Shown: positions 1 through 5,971 of the stretch, in pieces
Position numbering within the stretch: the first letter of the stretch is position 1
Layout of the letters: every line of letters starts with the position of its first letter
NCBI GenBank assembly: GCA_021810985.1
Contig: JAJZQA010000019.1
Coordinates: forward strand, 1-15,499
Direction: 5' to 3'
Length of the DNA: 15,499 nucleotides
Source: Deltaproteobacteria bacterium
Lineage (GTDB): Bacteria > Desulfobacterota > Desulfuromonadia > Geobacterales > Geobacteraceae
Position numbers and translations under genes: made by a program
Notes under the pieces: generated by a model
The model's database searches: none
Told to the model about the DNA's origin: nothing
What the model saw: the letters and a program-made list of their open reading frames with translations, nothing else

Positions 1-1303
1 CCGGGTGCTGGGGGCCCAGGCCAGCGGCTACAACGGCGTGGACAAGCGCATCGATGTCATAGCCACGGCGATCATGGGAGAGATGACCGTTGACGATCTG
101 GCCGAAATCGAACACGCCTACGCGCCGCCCTACTCTTCGGCCAAGGACCCGGTCAACATGGCCGGCTTCGTGGCCCAGAACATCCTCGACGGCCTGGTCA
201 GGACCATCAGCTGGGAGGAGGTCAACGCCGCTGACAGTGCGGACCTGTTCCTGCTCGATGTGCGAACCCCGGCGGAATTTGCCACCGGCAGCATGCCGGG
301 CGCAATCAACATCCCGCAGGCAAATCTCCGCGAGCGGCTCGTTGAAATCCCCCGCGACAAAAAGGTCATCGTCTTCTGCCGGGTGGGCCTGATCGCCTAC
401 AACGCCTCGCGCGTCCTGGAAGCGAACGGCTTCACCAACCACTACAACCTGTCGGGCGGCTTTGAGACCTGGCACATTGCCACGCTGCCGCAGGTAGCGG
501 CCGTCACCATGGAACAGCTTCACACTACTGACAAGGGGAATGTCATCGATATGCAGACAGCAAAAGAAAAGTTATCAAGAGTCGTTGAAGTAAATGCCTG
601 CGGACTGCAGTGCCCTGGTCCGGTGATGCGGCTCAAGCAGGAGATGGACGCCCTCGAGCATGGCGAGGCGATCTCGATTACGGCCAGCGATCCCGGTTTT
701 TACGCCGATGCCCCATCCTGGGCACGGGCAACCGGCAACGTCGTGCGCGATATCAGCGTGCAAAAAGGCATTGTTACGGCGGTGATTGAAAAGAACAGCA
801 ACGCCGTCCCGGCCACTGCTCTCGCCAAGGGGAACGACAAGACCATCATCGTTTTTTCCGGTGACCTGGACAAAACCATCGCCAGTTTCATTATTGCCAA
901 CGGCGCATTGTCCATGGGCCGCAAGGTGACGATGTTCTTCACCTTCTGGGGCCTGAATGCCCTGCGCAAGCCGGAAAAGGTCGGTGGCCTTCGCAAGAAC
1001 CTGATCGAAATTGCCTTCGGCTGGATGATGCCGCGCGGCAGTGACAAGCTTGCCCTGTCGAAGATGAACATGGGCGGTATCGGCGGGAAACTGATCCGGG
1101 GTATCATGAAGAACAAGAACGTGCCGGCACTGGAAGAGATGATGGCCATGGCAATCAAGGGCGGCGCGAATATCGTCGCCTGCCAGATGTCCATGGACCT
1201 GATGGGCATTCGCAAGGAAGAATTGATCGACGGCGTGCAGATCGGCGGGGTTGCGGCCTACTTGGAGGCTTCGGAGAGTTCGGATAATAATTTGTTTATC
1301 TAA
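1..1303 (+). CDS. CoA-disulfide reductase-like FAD oxidoreductase, C-terminal part, with rhodanese, TusA and DsrE-like domains (5' partial)
   Basis: The reading frame is open to the window edge, so the FAD/NAD(P)H-binding N-terminal half, with its redox cysteine, lies upstream. Numbering from the GTG at position 5: residues 1-60 resemble the dimerisation domain of pyridine nucleotide-disulfide reductases (GYNGVDKRIDV, then the conserved AYAPPYSSAKDPVN). Residues 65-160 are a rhodanese domain with LLDVRTPAEF and active-site loop C125-RVGL. Residues 190-262 are a TusA/SirA domain with CGLQCPGP, the persulfide-carrying cysteine being C203. Residues 275-432 are a DsrE/DsrF/DrsH-like domain with Cys393 in VACQMSMDLMG. 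Proteins of this family reduce CoA disulfides, CoA persulfide or polysulfide. The extra domains can relay sulfane sulfur between cysteines within one cytoplasmic chain. The domain calls are firm; the physiological substrate is inferred. The gene ends about 35 bp before the palindrome that the insertion sequence has split. Confidence 0.9.
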   Translation, partial: RVLGAQASGYNGVDKRIDVIATAIMGEMTVDDLAEIEHAYAPPYSSAKDPVNMAGFVAQNILDGLVRTISWEEVNAADSADLFLLDVRTPAEFATGSMPGAINIPQANLRERLVEIPRDKKVIVFCRVGLIAYNASRVLEANGFTNHYNLSGGFETWHIATLPQVAAVTMEQLHTTDKGNVIDMQTAKEKLSRVVEVNACGLQCPGPVMRLKQEMDALEHGEAISITASDPGFYADAPSWARATGNVVRDISVQKGIVTAVIEKNSNAVPATALAKGNDKTIIVFSGDLDKTIASFIIANGALSMGRKVTMFFTFWGLNALRKPEKVGGLRKNLIEIAFGWMMPRGSDKLALSKMNMGGIGGKLIRGIMKNKNVPALEEMMAMAIKGGANIVACQMSMDLMGIRKEELIDGVQIGGVAAYLEASESSDNNLFI

Positions 1304-1338
1304 TCGGAAGTCAGCATTTCCCGGCATTACATGTAAAG

Positions 1339-1364
1339 CAGACCTGTCAGGTTTTTGAAACCTG
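1339..1364. repeat. Left part of a split palindrome (insertion target), including an intact inner hairpin
   Basis: TCAGGTTT (1347-1354), loop TTG and AAACCTGA (1358-1365) form a perfect 8-bp hairpin, the final A being the first base of the inserted element. The outer arm CAGACCTG (1339-1346) has no partner here. Its exact complement CAGGTCTG lies at 3012-3019, beyond the insertion sequence. No T-run follows, so a Rho-independent terminator for the upstream oxidoreductase is possible but not shown. It could instead be a dispersed palindromic repeat. Confidence 0.75.
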
Positions 1365-1366
1365 AT

Positions 1367-1377
1367 ATGGCTGTCAG
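1367..1377. repeat. Subterminal inverted repeat, transposase 3' side
   Basis: ATGGCTGTCAG is the perfect reverse complement of 2992-3002. It lies 2 bp inside the CTG core copy. Eleven matching bases at the two expected ends of the element are unlikely by chance. Confidence 0.8.
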
Positions 1378-1791
1378 TAGTCAAGAGGGAAAAAGTATCC
1401 CTACCCCTCTATTGAGGGTTTGTTATTCGATATGTATCCCAGGGCACAGGTAGAGACGGGATCCTGTGGCGACGTTTGATCACTCTGATATACGCGGGTT
1501 GGGTACCGCATGACTTAGCTTCGTCGCGGAGCTGCCTCGCTCTAGCATCGGAAGTTCGGCATTAGCCTTATTCACGCAGGTTTGTCGAGGGTTCTCCTAA
1601 ACGTGATCGCGTCTCTGCCTCTGGCCTGGGAAGTTTGTAGCAGTATCCTTTATTGTCTCCTTGGTAATGTTTCACGCCTGTCCACAGAGGGGTGTGTCCT
1701 GCCGGGGTGAGTCGCCCTCCCCTGAAGCAAGCGAACCCCTGGCAACCACTCTGTGGGCAGGCCGGGAAGGCTCCAGTCAGTGGATTTTCGC
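1378..1791 (-). ncRNA. Candidate bridge/seek RNA region of the insertion sequence (non-coding end)
   Basis: These 414 bases between the transposase stop and the inverted repeat hold no convincing gene. In the IS1111 subgroup the target-selecting guide RNA is encoded in the non-coding region downstream of the transposase, which is this location. Local pairing is visible: CCCTC (1405-1409) with GAGGG (1414-1418), CACAGG (1445-1450) with CCTGTG (1463-1468), and GCGG with CCGC around 1495-1509. Two short matches to expected guided sites occur: CTGATAT (1485-1491) equals core plus element end (1362-1368), and CAGGTTT (1577-1583) equals one strand of the target beside the core. Seven-base matches alone are weak. 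RNA ends are unknown; the span is the search region, not a transcript. Confidence 0.5.
1379..1384 (-). promoter_or_regulatory. -35 half of a circle-junction promoter
   Basis: On the minus strand this reads TTGACT, 5 of 6 matches to the sigma-70 -35 consensus, near the transposase-distal end and pointing outward. In the linear insertion it faces the upstream oxidoreductase gene. In an excised circle it is placed 18 bp before CATAAT (3001-3006, minus strand), creating a promoter for the transposase. Confidence 0.5.
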
Positions 1792-2904
1792 TTACCGATG
1801 CGTTGGCAGGATGGCGCAGGCAATAGCCCACATGAATGCGGCAAGCTCCCGTGCCGTTGCCGTGACTACGGTATTTGTATGTTTGCCTTTGGCTACGAGT
1901 CTCTTGAATCGGCCGCACAGCCGCAGTTGCGCTTTCCAAGCAATGTCCCTGACTTCTTTGGGCAAGCCTTCCAGCCGTTTCACCATGACTCTGCTTTCCC
2001 GTGCCGGATGGCGGTATGTGTGAGCTGCTTCGGTAAGCACTCTCCGCACATGACTATTGCCGGTTTTGGTGATGCTTCCCCGCCTGGTGGAGCCACCACT
2101 GGAGTGCTCGCTGGGAACAAGCCCCAGGTACGCCATTATCTGCTTTGCCGAGTCAAAACGGGTCAGGTCGCCGAGCTCGGCAACGGTCGTGGCAGCAATC
2201 ACGAGGGAAACACCGCGCAGGGCCTGCAGAGCGGTTACCAAAGGAGCCATCTGCCATGAGGGTATCAGTTCCTGGATCTGCCGGGTCAGGCGGTGAACCC
2301 GCTCAAGAAGTTCCCGGGCCGTATGCACATACTCCTGCAAGACAATTTGTTGTGCACGATGTGGCATCTTGATGTCGGCGATCCAGTTCCAGTGAGCCAG
2401 GGTCCAGTAGGAACGACCGCTGTACCGGTATCCGTGCCGAAGCAGAAATGCCAACAGCACCTGGCGGGCAATCCGAAGAGCTTTGACGGCGTCTTCCCGG
2501 CCACGGGTCAAGTCGCGCATGGCTTCGTCTTCTTCGCTGGGAACGTAGACCGGTGTCAATTCTCCTGAACGATGCAAGCGTGCCAGATTCAGTGCGTCAC
2601 GGCGGTCGTTCTTAATCCGGTCACCGCTTTTGCGGGGAATCTTCGATGGCGCGACTACCATGCAGTCGAACCCCTGTTTTGTAAGAGAACGGTATATGTC
2701 ATAACCGCAAGGGCCTGCTTCATAAACAAATCGCAGAGAAGTTTCTTTCCTGCCTAACTTGCGGACGACCCGGTGCAGCGACTCAAGGTCGCCGCCGATC
2801 GTTCCATAGAACCGAACGTCCCCTTCGCGGCCCGTATCGGCTAGTGCTACATCGATGGAGTCTTTGTGTACATCAAGCCCAACAAATATGGTATGCTTCT
2901 TCAT
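1792..2904 (-). CDS. IS110-family (IS1111 subgroup) transposase
   Basis: A 370-residue recombinase of the RNA-guided IS110 type. The N-terminal RuvC-like domain shows the DEDD set: D11 in GLDVHKDS, E62 in YEAGPCG, D100 and D103 in KNDRRDA. The C-terminal Transposase_20 domain has GLVPSEHSSGG (about 261-271) followed by GSITKTGNSHVRRVL. The nucleophilic serine is expected in the EHSSG stretch, by analogy with the family. A central helical segment (about 125-215) matches the usual coiled-coil linker. Length is normal and the frame is unbroken. AAGGAGG lies 6 bp before the ATG, a strong ribosome binding site. The enzyme is expected to excise a circle and insert it at a site chosen by its guide RNA. 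Confidence 0.95.
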   Translation of the reverse strand: MKKHTIFVGLDVHKDSIDVALADTGREGDVRFYGTIGGDLESLHRVVRKLGRKETSLRFVYEAGPCGYDIYRSLTKQGFDCMVVAPSKIPRKSGDRIKNDRRDALNLARLHRSGELTPVYVPSEEDEAMRDLTRGREDAVKALRIARQVLLAFLLRHGYRYSGRSYWTLAHWNWIADIKMPHRAQQIVLQEYVHTARELLERVHRLTRQIQELIPSWQMAPLVTALQALRGVSLVIAATTVAELGDLTRFDSAKQIMAYLGLVPSEHSSGGSTRRGSITKTGNSHVRRVLTEAAHTYRHPARESRVMVKRLEGLPKEVRDIAWKAQLRLCGRFKRLVAKGKHTNTVVTATARELAAFMWAIACAILPTHR

Positions 2905-2991
2905 GACCTGCCTCCTTGGTTGTGGCTCTGTATTGGTTATGTCTCATTCCCAATATAATCCACGTTTGCAAGGGGCAGGTCACTTTTATTC

Positions 2992-3002
2992 CTGACAGCC
3001 AT
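2992..3002. repeat. Subterminal inverted repeat, transposase 5' side
   Basis: CTGACAGCCAT is the perfect reverse complement of 1367-1377, 5 bp inside the second CTG core copy (3008-3010). Confidence 0.8.
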
Positions 3003-3006
3003 TATG
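3001..3006 (-). promoter_or_regulatory. -10 half of a circle-junction promoter
   Basis: On the minus strand this reads CATAAT, 5 of 6 matches to TATAAT, about 100 bp before the transposase start. In the present insertion no good -35 lies upstream in host DNA. Joining the ends in a circle brings TTGACT (1384-1379, minus strand) to an 18-bp spacing. Confidence 0.5.
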
Positions 3007-3010
3007 TCTG

Positions 3011-3020
3011 GCAGGTCTGG
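3011..3020. repeat. Right arm of the split target palindrome
   Basis: CAGGTCTG (3012-3019) is the exact reverse complement of CAGACCTG (1339-1346). Joined to the left flank after one CTG, the arms give an 8-pair stem, one T-G pair, a 7-pair stem and a TTG loop. Confidence 0.7.
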
Positions 3021-3060
3021 CCCAACCTGTCATTTTCGAACAGCACGAGACACATCCTGT

Positions 3061-3726
3061 ATGAAAAAAACGCTACTGGAAATATTTGATACCCTCCATG
3101 ACGCCTATGGTCCCCGTTACTGGTGGCCGGCTGAGACCCCCTTCGAAGTCTGCGTCGGCGCCATCCTTACCCAGAATACCAATTGGGGTAACGTGGAAAA
3201 GGCCATCGCCAATCTGAAAAGGGAAGGGCTTTTGTTCCCTGAGACGTTGCGGGACCTTCCGGTGGAGCGGCTTTCGGAACTGATCCGGCCGGCCGGATTT
3301 TTCAACGTGAAAAGTGCCAGGTTGAAGGATTTCCTCGCCTGGTTGTTTGCTGCACACGGGGGAAGTCTGGAGGAGCTGTTTTCAGGCGACTGGCGGGAGT
3401 TGCGGCAGATGCTGCTGACGGTGCGGGGGATTGGTCCGGAGACCTGTGATTCCATGCTCCTCTACGCCGGCCATAAACCTACTTTTGTCGTGGATGCCTA
3501 TACGAAACGTCTTTTCTCTCGGCTCGGCCTGGTCAGCTCCACAGCCGGCTATGATCAGCTGCGCGATCTGTTCATGGAAAACCTGCCGGCTGATGTCGAA
3601 CTGTTCAACGAGTACCATGCCCTGATCGTCGAGCACTGCAAGGTACGCTGCCGCACCAAGCCCCTCTGCGGAGAGTGTGTGCTCCGCTTTCGCTGTGAAT
3701 ATTACCGACAGACTCTTACTCCCTGA
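3061..3726 (+). CDS. Endonuclease III-like HhH-GPD DNA glycosylase
   Basis: A 221-residue base-excision-repair glycosylase of the endonuclease III superfamily, probably of the COG2231/MagIII-like branch. PFEVCVGAILTQNT (27-40) is the typical N-terminal motif. The helix-hairpin-helix is LTVRGIGPETCD (119-130). The catalytic aspartate is D145 in FVVDAYTKR. The position of the endonuclease III lyase lysine carries E127, which suggests a monofunctional glycosylase without lyase activity. C197, C203, C206 and C212 (C-x5-C-x2-C-x5-C) probably bind a 4Fe-4S cluster; C193 is an additional nearby cysteine. I chose the ATG at 3061 because the upstream ATG at 3004 is inside the insertion sequence. No clear ribosome binding site precedes 3061. 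The insertion sits only about 50 bp upstream and may have replaced the native promoter. The base specificity is unknown. Confidence 0.85.
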   Translation: MKKTLLEIFDTLHDAYGPRYWWPAETPFEVCVGAILTQNTNWGNVEKAIANLKREGLLFPETLRDLPVERLSELIRPAGFFNVKSARLKDFLAWLFAAHGGSLEELFSGDWRELRQMLLTVRGIGPETCDSMLLYAGHKPTFVVDAYTKRLFSRLGLVSSTAGYDQLRDLFMENLPADVELFNEYHALIVEHCKVRCRTKPLCGECVLRFRCEYYRQTLTP

Positions 3727-4636
3727 CGTAGAAGGCACTGCCCTGCCGGGATCCGCGTCGCTCCAGTTCATAATCAATGGCATTCAGCACCTCGAACTTC
3801 CGCAATGACCAGAGGGGCGCGATCAGGTGGTCCCGTCCCCCGTCTCCGGTGAGTCGCTGGATGGAGATTTCCGGCCGGAGCCGCTCGAGAAAATCGCAGA
3901 CCAATCCCACATACTCATCCCGCTCCAGCAGCGGCACTTCTCCGCGGGTGTACAGTTCCGCCAAGGGCGTTTCCTTCATCACATGGAGCAGGTGGATCTT
4001 GACCCCGTCGATTCCCAGGTCATTCAACACGGTTGCTGTGCTGAGCATCTCGTCCCGCGATTCCCCCGGCAGTCCGAGAATGACATGGGCGCTGATCCGG
4101 ATCCCTTCCCTTTTGCAGGCCCGGACCGCCTCGGCAAAACTGGCGAAATCGTGTCCCCGGCCAAGATACTCCAAGGTGCGATCCAGCGGGGACTGAAGTC
4201 CCAGTTCCAGCCAGAAGTAGGTCTTTCGGGCGTACTCACCCAGCAGCGCAATCGTTTCCGGCGGAAGGCAGTCCGGGCGGGTACCGACAATGAGCCCGAC
4301 CACATCATCCACAGCCAACGCCTCGTCATAGAGGCGTTTCAGTTTCTCCGCCGGAGCGTAGGTGTTGGAGTAGGCCTGAAAGTAGGCCAGAAACTTTTTG
4401 GCCTTGTACTTGCGGGTCATGACCTCCTTGCCCGCTTCGATCTGTTCCGCCGGCGAAACTCCGCTCTGAATACCGTGGGCGCCGGAGCCCTTGCCGCCGC
4501 AATAGATGCAGCCGCCGTTGCCTGCCGTCCCGTCCCGATTGGGACAGCTGAATCCGGCATCCACGGAAATGCGGTGCACCCGGCAGCCGAAGACCCGTTT
4601 TAATTCATCCGAGAATGCGTTGTATTTCTTTTCCAT
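3716..4636 (-). CDS. TIGR01212-family radical SAM protein (YhcC-like)
   Basis: A 306-residue radical SAM protein of the YhcC/TIGR01212 family, with an Elp3-like fold. The cluster-binding cysteines are C31 (FSCPNRDGT), C43 and C46 (GGCIYC). Further family motifs are AYSNTYAP, VGTRPDCLP, WLELGLQS and HVILGLPGES. Length is typical and the protein is expected to be cytoplasmic; its substrate is not established. AGGA lies about 6 bp before the ATG. The 3' end overlaps the convergent glycosylase gene by 11 bp. The gap to the upstream cysteine desulfurase gene is 184 bp, so it may have its own promoter. I infer no functional link to its neighbours from the sequence alone. Confidence 0.9.
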   Translation of the reverse strand: MEKKYNAFSDELKRVFGCRVHRISVDAGFSCPNRDGTAGNGGCIYCGGKGSGAHGIQSGVSPAEQIEAGKEVMTRKYKAKKFLAYFQAYSNTYAPAEKLKRLYDEALAVDDVVGLIVGTRPDCLPPETIALLGEYARKTYFWLELGLQSPLDRTLEYLGRGHDFASFAEAVRACKREGIRISAHVILGLPGESRDEMLSTATVLNDLGIDGVKIHLLHVMKETPLAELYTRGEVPLLERDEYVGLVCDFLERLRPEISIQRLTGDGGRDHLIAPLWSLRKFEVLNAIDYELERRGSRQGSAFYVRE

Positions 4637-4672
4637 GGAAATCCTGATTGTCGAAATTTGTTAGGGTGTCCG

Positions 4673-4731
4673 CTGCCTGCCCACTCTTCCGCACAGTGTA
4701 GCCCATCAGTGTCGGAAAGCGCAACAGGCAG
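4673..4731. repeat. Imperfect inverted repeat between the radical SAM and desulfurase genes
   Basis: CTGCCTG (4673-4679) pairs with CAGGCAG (4725-4731). Inside it, CTTCCG and ACA (4686-4695, one bulged base) pair with TGT and CGGAA (4710-4717). No T-run follows on either strand, so it is not a classic intrinsic terminator. It may still slow or end minus-strand transcription from the desulfurase gene. The rest of the 184-bp gap shows nothing clear. Confidence 0.35.
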
Positions 4732-4820
4732 AGATGAAGTACAATTTCATTGATAAATGTACATGGATCTGGTAGGTGAGATGGTGCGGGCGGTTGGTGA
4801 AAGTAAATTTCAGCAGAATC

Positions 4821-5963
4821 CTAGGTTGTGATGATTTGCCGCATGGCGCGGAGAAAGGTCTCGATCTCCGTTTCCGTGGTAAACCAGCCGGGGCTTACCC
4901 GGATGGTGCCGGCAGGGTAGGTGCCGATCGTGCGGTGAGCCCAGGGGGCGCAGTGCAGGCCGGTCCGTACTTCGATGTCGTACTGCTGGTCCAGGGTAAA
5001 TCCGATCATTGCCGGATCCCGGCCGTCAACGGTGAAGGAGACGATGCCGCCGCGCTCGTTTTCCGGTGCGGGTCCATAAAGGGAAATCCCCTTTAATTCG
5101 GCAAGGCCTTCCAGCATCTGGCGGACCAGCGACAGTTCTTTCTTGCGGATTGTCTCGCAGCCGGTCGTGAGGATGAATTCCACCCCGGCCCGCAGGCCGG
5201 CGATACCGGGGGTGTTCAGGGTGCCGCTCTCGAACCGGGCCGGCATTTCTTCCGGCTGTTCTTCATCGCTTGAGTGGCCGCCGGTTCCGCCGACCAGCAG
5301 GGGCGGCAGTTCAAGGCCTTCTCCGATATAGAGGAATCCGGTGCCTTGCGGCCCGAGCAGTCCTTTGTGGCCGGGGGCGGCAAGGAGATTGATGCCCATG
5401 GCTTCGACGTCAATCGGTAAGATGCCGGCACTCTGGGCGGCATCAACCAGCATCGCTACCCCTGCCCGGTTCGCCAGACGGCCGATTTCGGCGATTGGCT
5501 GAATCGTGCCGGTGACATTCGAGCAATGGGAGAGAACGATCAGTCGGGTGTCCGGCCGGAGGGCGGCTGCCAGGTCGCGGGGGTTGATGACTCCGCTCCG
5601 GTCACAGGGGATCCGGGTGATGATAGTTCCCCGTGTTTCGGCCAACCGTAGCGGCCGGGAGACGGAATTGTGTTCCATGGTAGTGGTGACGGCATGGTCG
5701 CCGGGCCGCAGCATCCCGGAGATCGCCAGGTTCAGCGCCTCGGTTGCGCTGCCGGTGAAGACCAGGCGGGCGGAATCGTGGATCCCGAACAGCTCCGCCA
5801 GCTTTTCCCGTGCGTCGAAGATGATCCGGGTTGCCTCCAGTCCCCGGCGATAGCCGCCCCGGCCGGGGCTGACGCCGATTTCCCGCAGGGAATGGTCAAC
5901 TGCCTGGTAGACGGACTCGGGTTTGGGATGGGAGGTGGCGGCGTTATCGAGATAGATCGGCAT
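4821..5963 (-). CDS. Cysteine desulfurase-like aminotransferase class V (TIGR01977 type)
   Basis: A 380-residue PLP enzyme. It begins YLDNAATSHPKP, typical of NifS/SufS-like proteins. D174 in VDAAQSAG contacts the pyridine nitrogen by family analogy. K200 in AAPGHKG is the Schiff-base lysine. C338 in RTGLHCAPWAH occupies the persulfide cysteine position, followed by the family motif TIGTYPAGTIRVS. The reaction is expected to be L-cysteine to L-alanine plus enzyme-bound persulfide; selenocysteine lyase activity is an alternative. TAGGAG lies 5 bp before the ATG. The gene begins 8 bp after the DUF3187 gene, so the two are probably one transcript, an odd pairing of an outer-membrane protein with a cytoplasmic sulfur enzyme. 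No IscU or SufU scaffold is nearby, so this is probably not a dedicated Fe-S operon. Length is normal. Confidence 0.9.
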   Translation of the reverse strand: MPIYLDNAATSHPKPESVYQAVDHSLREIGVSPGRGGYRRGLEATRIIFDAREKLAELFGIHDSARLVFTGSATEALNLAISGMLRPGDHAVTTTMEHNSVSRPLRLAETRGTIITRIPCDRSGVINPRDLAAALRPDTRLIVLSHCSNVTGTIQPIAEIGRLANRAGVAMLVDAAQSAGILPIDVEAMGINLLAAPGHKGLLGPQGTGFLYIGEGLELPPLLVGGTGGHSSDEEQPEEMPARFESGTLNTPGIAGLRAGVEFILTTGCETIRKKELSLVRQMLEGLAELKGISLYGPAPENERGGIVSFTVDGRDPAMIGFTLDQQYDIEVRTGLHCAPWAHRTIGTYPAGTIRVSPGWFTTETEIETFLRAMRQIITT

Positions 5964-5971
5964 CGGTGCTC

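Larger units (their letters stand above)
1365..3010 (-). mobile_element. IS110-family (IS1111 subgroup) insertion sequence, apparently complete
   Basis: The element contains a full-length DEDD transposase on the minus strand. It has 11-bp perfect subterminal inverted repeats (ATGGCTGTCAG 1367-1377; CTGACAGCCAT 2992-3002) and a CTG on both sides (1362-1364 and 3008-3010) that can be the short core shared by target and element ends. The repeats lie 2 and 5 bp inside the CTG copies. Asymmetric subterminal repeats and a long non-coding end downstream of the transposase are features of the IS1111 subgroup. Removing the element and one CTG rejoins the flanks into a 16-pair hairpin, which supports these boundaries to within the 3-bp core ambiguity. 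The two ends also form a promoter when joined in a circle. The frame is intact, so the copy may be active; this is inference. Confidence 0.85.

Noticed and set aside
1347..1365. Intrinsic terminator for the sulfur-transfer gene
   Set aside because: The hairpin is good but no T-run follows on the plus strand, either now or in the reconstructed empty site.
575..1384. 269-codon minus-strand open frame opposite the sulfur-transfer oxidoreductase
   Set aside because: It is a GC-rich shadow of a gene with clear domains and has no recognisable domain or start signal of its own.
1756..1761. GGCAGG as the second target guide of the bridge RNA
   Set aside because: It is only 6 bases, about 175 bases from the other candidate guide and not on the opposite side of any visible internal loop.
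1661..2259. Plus-strand open frames across the transposase and its non-coding end
   Set aside because: They overlap the intact transposase on the other strand and show no family motifs.
3827..4603. 258-codon plus-strand open frame opposite the radical SAM gene
   Set aside because: It is a shadow frame; the minus strand carries the CxxC cluster motifs and family-length protein.
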